A DNA stretch of 6,861 nucleotides from contig CAYUEG010000169.1 of the NCBI GenBank assembly GCA_964443245.1, positions 1-6,861 on the forward strand, written 5' to 3'. A model generated the notes under the pieces. The model was not told the DNA's origin. It made no database searches and was given only the letters and a program-made list of their open reading frames with translations. Every line of letters begins with the position of its first letter. Position 1 is the stretch's first letter. Positions 6,693-6,861 of the stretch are shown one piece after another. The translations under genes and the position numbers were made by a program. Source of the stretch: CANJDH01 sp964443245. Lineage in GTDB: Bacteria; Pseudomonadota; Gammaproteobacteria; Burkholderiales; JAEUOS01.

Positions 6693-6861
6693 ATGCAACA
6701 GAAAGTGAATCGGATCGACCCGACACCCGACTACTCGGCGCGCGAGGCATGGCGTCTGTTCGGCATTATGTCCGAATTCGTTGAAGCGACCGAGCGGCTG
6801 GAGCCCTTGCGCCCTGCGGTTTCGATTTTCGGTTCGGCACGCATCGGCCCGGGGGACCCGG
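6693..6861 (+). CDS. LOG-family protein, TIGR00730-type Rossmann fold (5' part only)
   Basis: The first 56 codons are visible. The peptide starts MQQKVNRIDPTPDYSAREAW, continues with a helical stretch (FGIMSEFVEATERLEPL, residues 23-39) and reaches AVSIFGSARIGPGDP (42-56). The strand-then-loop VSIFGSAR is the characteristic start of the Rossmann-like core in LOG-family proteins, once annotated as lysine decarboxylases. Known members cleave cytokinin nucleotides or other nucleoside 5'-monophosphates to free base and ribose 5-phosphate. The catalytic PGGxGTxxE motif would lie beyond the window, so activity cannot be judged. The ATG at 6693 has a strong GAGGGGGGA ribosome binding site. The 40-residue N-terminal extension before the core fits the longer bacterial subgroup. 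The gene is divergent from polA. Confidence 0.82.
   Translation, partial: MQQKVNRIDPTPDYSAREAWRLFGIMSEFVEATERLEPLRPAVSIFGSARIGPGDP

Noticed and set aside
6669..6698. TTG start of polA 30 bases upstream (10 extra residues)
   Set aside because: The extra residues do not match the family N-terminus, and the start would overlap the LOG-family ATG; no ribosome site supports it.

Overview
This is a GC-rich window with tightly packed genes that looks like a Betaproteobacterial chromosome. The Burkholderiales or Rhodocyclales are the likeliest groups, judged from how the PolA, FimV-like and LOG-family proteins read; this is an inference, since no marker gene fixes the taxon. Five genes are present, two of them cut by the window edges. 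No RNA gene, CRISPR array, insertion sequence or phage gene was seen, and no gap between genes exceeds 100 bases.

Left part (1-1405, + strand): the last 43 codons of a probable TRAP-transporter large permease (DctM type) are followed after 8 bases by a complete FAD-dependent D-amino-acid dehydrogenase of the DadA family. The Shine-Dalgarno-like AGGA of the second gene overlaps the stop codon of the first, so they probably form the end of one uptake-plus-oxidation operon. A short GC hairpin lies just after the dehydrogenase, in the convergent gap.

Middle (1463-3808, - strand): a 781-residue FimV/TspA-like envelope protein has a signal peptide, a FimV-type N-terminal domain, one membrane segment, a long Ala/Pro/acidic linker and a FimV-type helical C-terminal domain. 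It has no recognisable LysM domain, and it lies next to polA with no trace of the usual fimV neighbours.

Right part (3894-6861): a complete DNA polymerase I (polA, 924 residues, - strand) keeps all three active sites. Divergent from it, with only 24 bases between the start codons, begins a LOG-family protein (+ strand) that runs out of the window. The purine-rich ribosome binding site of the LOG gene fills that spacer, so polA has a pyrimidine leader without a Shine-Dalgarno.

The window is mostly ordinary core genome plus the end of a catabolic operon. I did not find a convincing new biological system. The points most worth checking are the FimV-like protein, the altered C-terminal motif of the DadA homologue, and the compact polA/LOG divergent start region.
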